Assembly (NCBI GenBank): GCA_002409455.1
Contig: DHNI01000145.1
Coordinates: 11,491-25,921 of the forward strand
From: Firmicutes bacterium UBA5420
Lineage (GTDB): Bacteria; Bacillota; Limnochordia; Darwinibacteriales; Darwinibacteriaceae
Length of the DNA stretch: 14,431 bases
Reading direction: 5' to 3'
The notes beneath the pieces were generated by a model, which saw only the letters and a list, made by a program, of their open reading frames with translations, was not told the DNA's origin and did not search any database. Positions 14,254-14,431 of the stretch are shown here, piece by piece. Position numbers and translations under genes: made by a program. Numbering within the stretch: position 1 is the stretch's first letter; each line of letters begins with the position of its first letter.

Positions 14254-14303
14254 GGGAATACCCCCTTCTAAAACCTCAGAATCTAAGAATCAAGAAATAC
14301 CTC

Positions 14304-14332
14304 TTGCTAAAATGGAGAATCACTTGTATAAT
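14304..14332 (+). promoter_or_regulatory. Probable sigma-A promoter of tRNA-Asp
   Basis: TTGCTA (14304-14309), a 17-bp spacer and perfect TATAAT (14327-14332) place the start site close to the tRNA 5' end at 14344. Confidence 0.75.
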
Positions 14333-14343
14333 GAGTATTGCTT

Positions 14344-14420
14344 GGAGCCGTGGTGTAGTTGGTTAACACGTCGGCCTGTCACGCCGAAGATCGCGAGTTC
14401 GAGTCTCGTCGGTTCCGCCA
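14344..14420 (+). tRNA. tRNA-Asp (anticodon GTC)
   Basis: The acceptor stem pairs GGAGCCG with CGGTTCC, followed by discriminator G and encoded CCA (77 nt). The anticodon loop CTGTCAC gives GTC, on stem CGGC/GCCG. The T arm is CGAG-TTCGAGT-CTCG. A short T-run follows at the window edge. It may be the first gene of a larger tRNA cluster. Confidence 0.95.
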
Positions 14421-14431
14421 TTTTTGCTTAT

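Noticed and set aside
14254..14300. TTGATT and TAGAAG on the minus strand as promoter of the five-gene cluster.
   Set aside because: The -10 would touch the ribosome-binding site and the start would fall within it, so the true promoter is elsewhere or unrecognised.

Overview
The window looks like an ordinary, gene-dense chromosomal stretch of an endospore-forming Bacillota (Firmicute) that also makes selenoproteins. SpoIIE, a Spo0A-type promoter and the tRNA-Met–spoIIE–tilS–ftsH gene order point to the Bacillus/Clostridia side. A selB tail and a tRNA-Sec gene point to selenocysteine use, which is common in anaerobic Clostridia-like lineages. Genus cannot be read from the sequence. There is no sign of a phage, transposon, CRISPR array or recent gene transfer.

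Left part (1-3427). The 3' part of selB (+) ends exactly where the 3' CCA of selC (-) begins. Upstream of selC on the same strand is birA, a short biotin-protein ligase without a DNA-binding domain. birA is divergent from htrA (+), a membrane-anchored serine protease, and their -10 boxes lie 6 bp apart in a quasi-palindrome. A terminator hairpin closes htrA against the convergent ftsH.

Middle part (3428-9092, all minus strand). A tRNA-Met gene with its own promoter and terminator is followed by spoIIE, tilS and ftsH. spoIIE has a Spo0A box over a -35 region with 21-bp spacing, as in Bacillus subtilis. tilS is translationally overlapped with spoIIE. ftsH has its own strong promoter. hpt, which normally sits between tilS and ftsH, is absent. 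SpoIIE has a central region clearly shorter than the B. subtilis protein.

Right part (9093-14431). A YibE/F-type membrane protein (+) runs tail to tail into a five-gene minus-strand cluster and overlaps its last gene by 48 bp. In transcription order the cluster is an RseC-like cysteine protein, a NatA/YhaQ-like ABC ATPase, its NatB/YhaP-like permease, a FliK-like protein (YlqG type) and a small protein equal to the post-cleavage C-terminal piece of FlhB (YlqH type). A tRNA-Asp gene (+) sits at the right edge.

The most interesting items are the orphan FliK/FlhB-C pair joined to a transporter and RseC operon, the overlapping convergent gene ends (selB/selC and yibE/F/ylqH), the altered ATP-loop motif in BirA and the compact SpoIIE. 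None of these amounts to a clearly new system.
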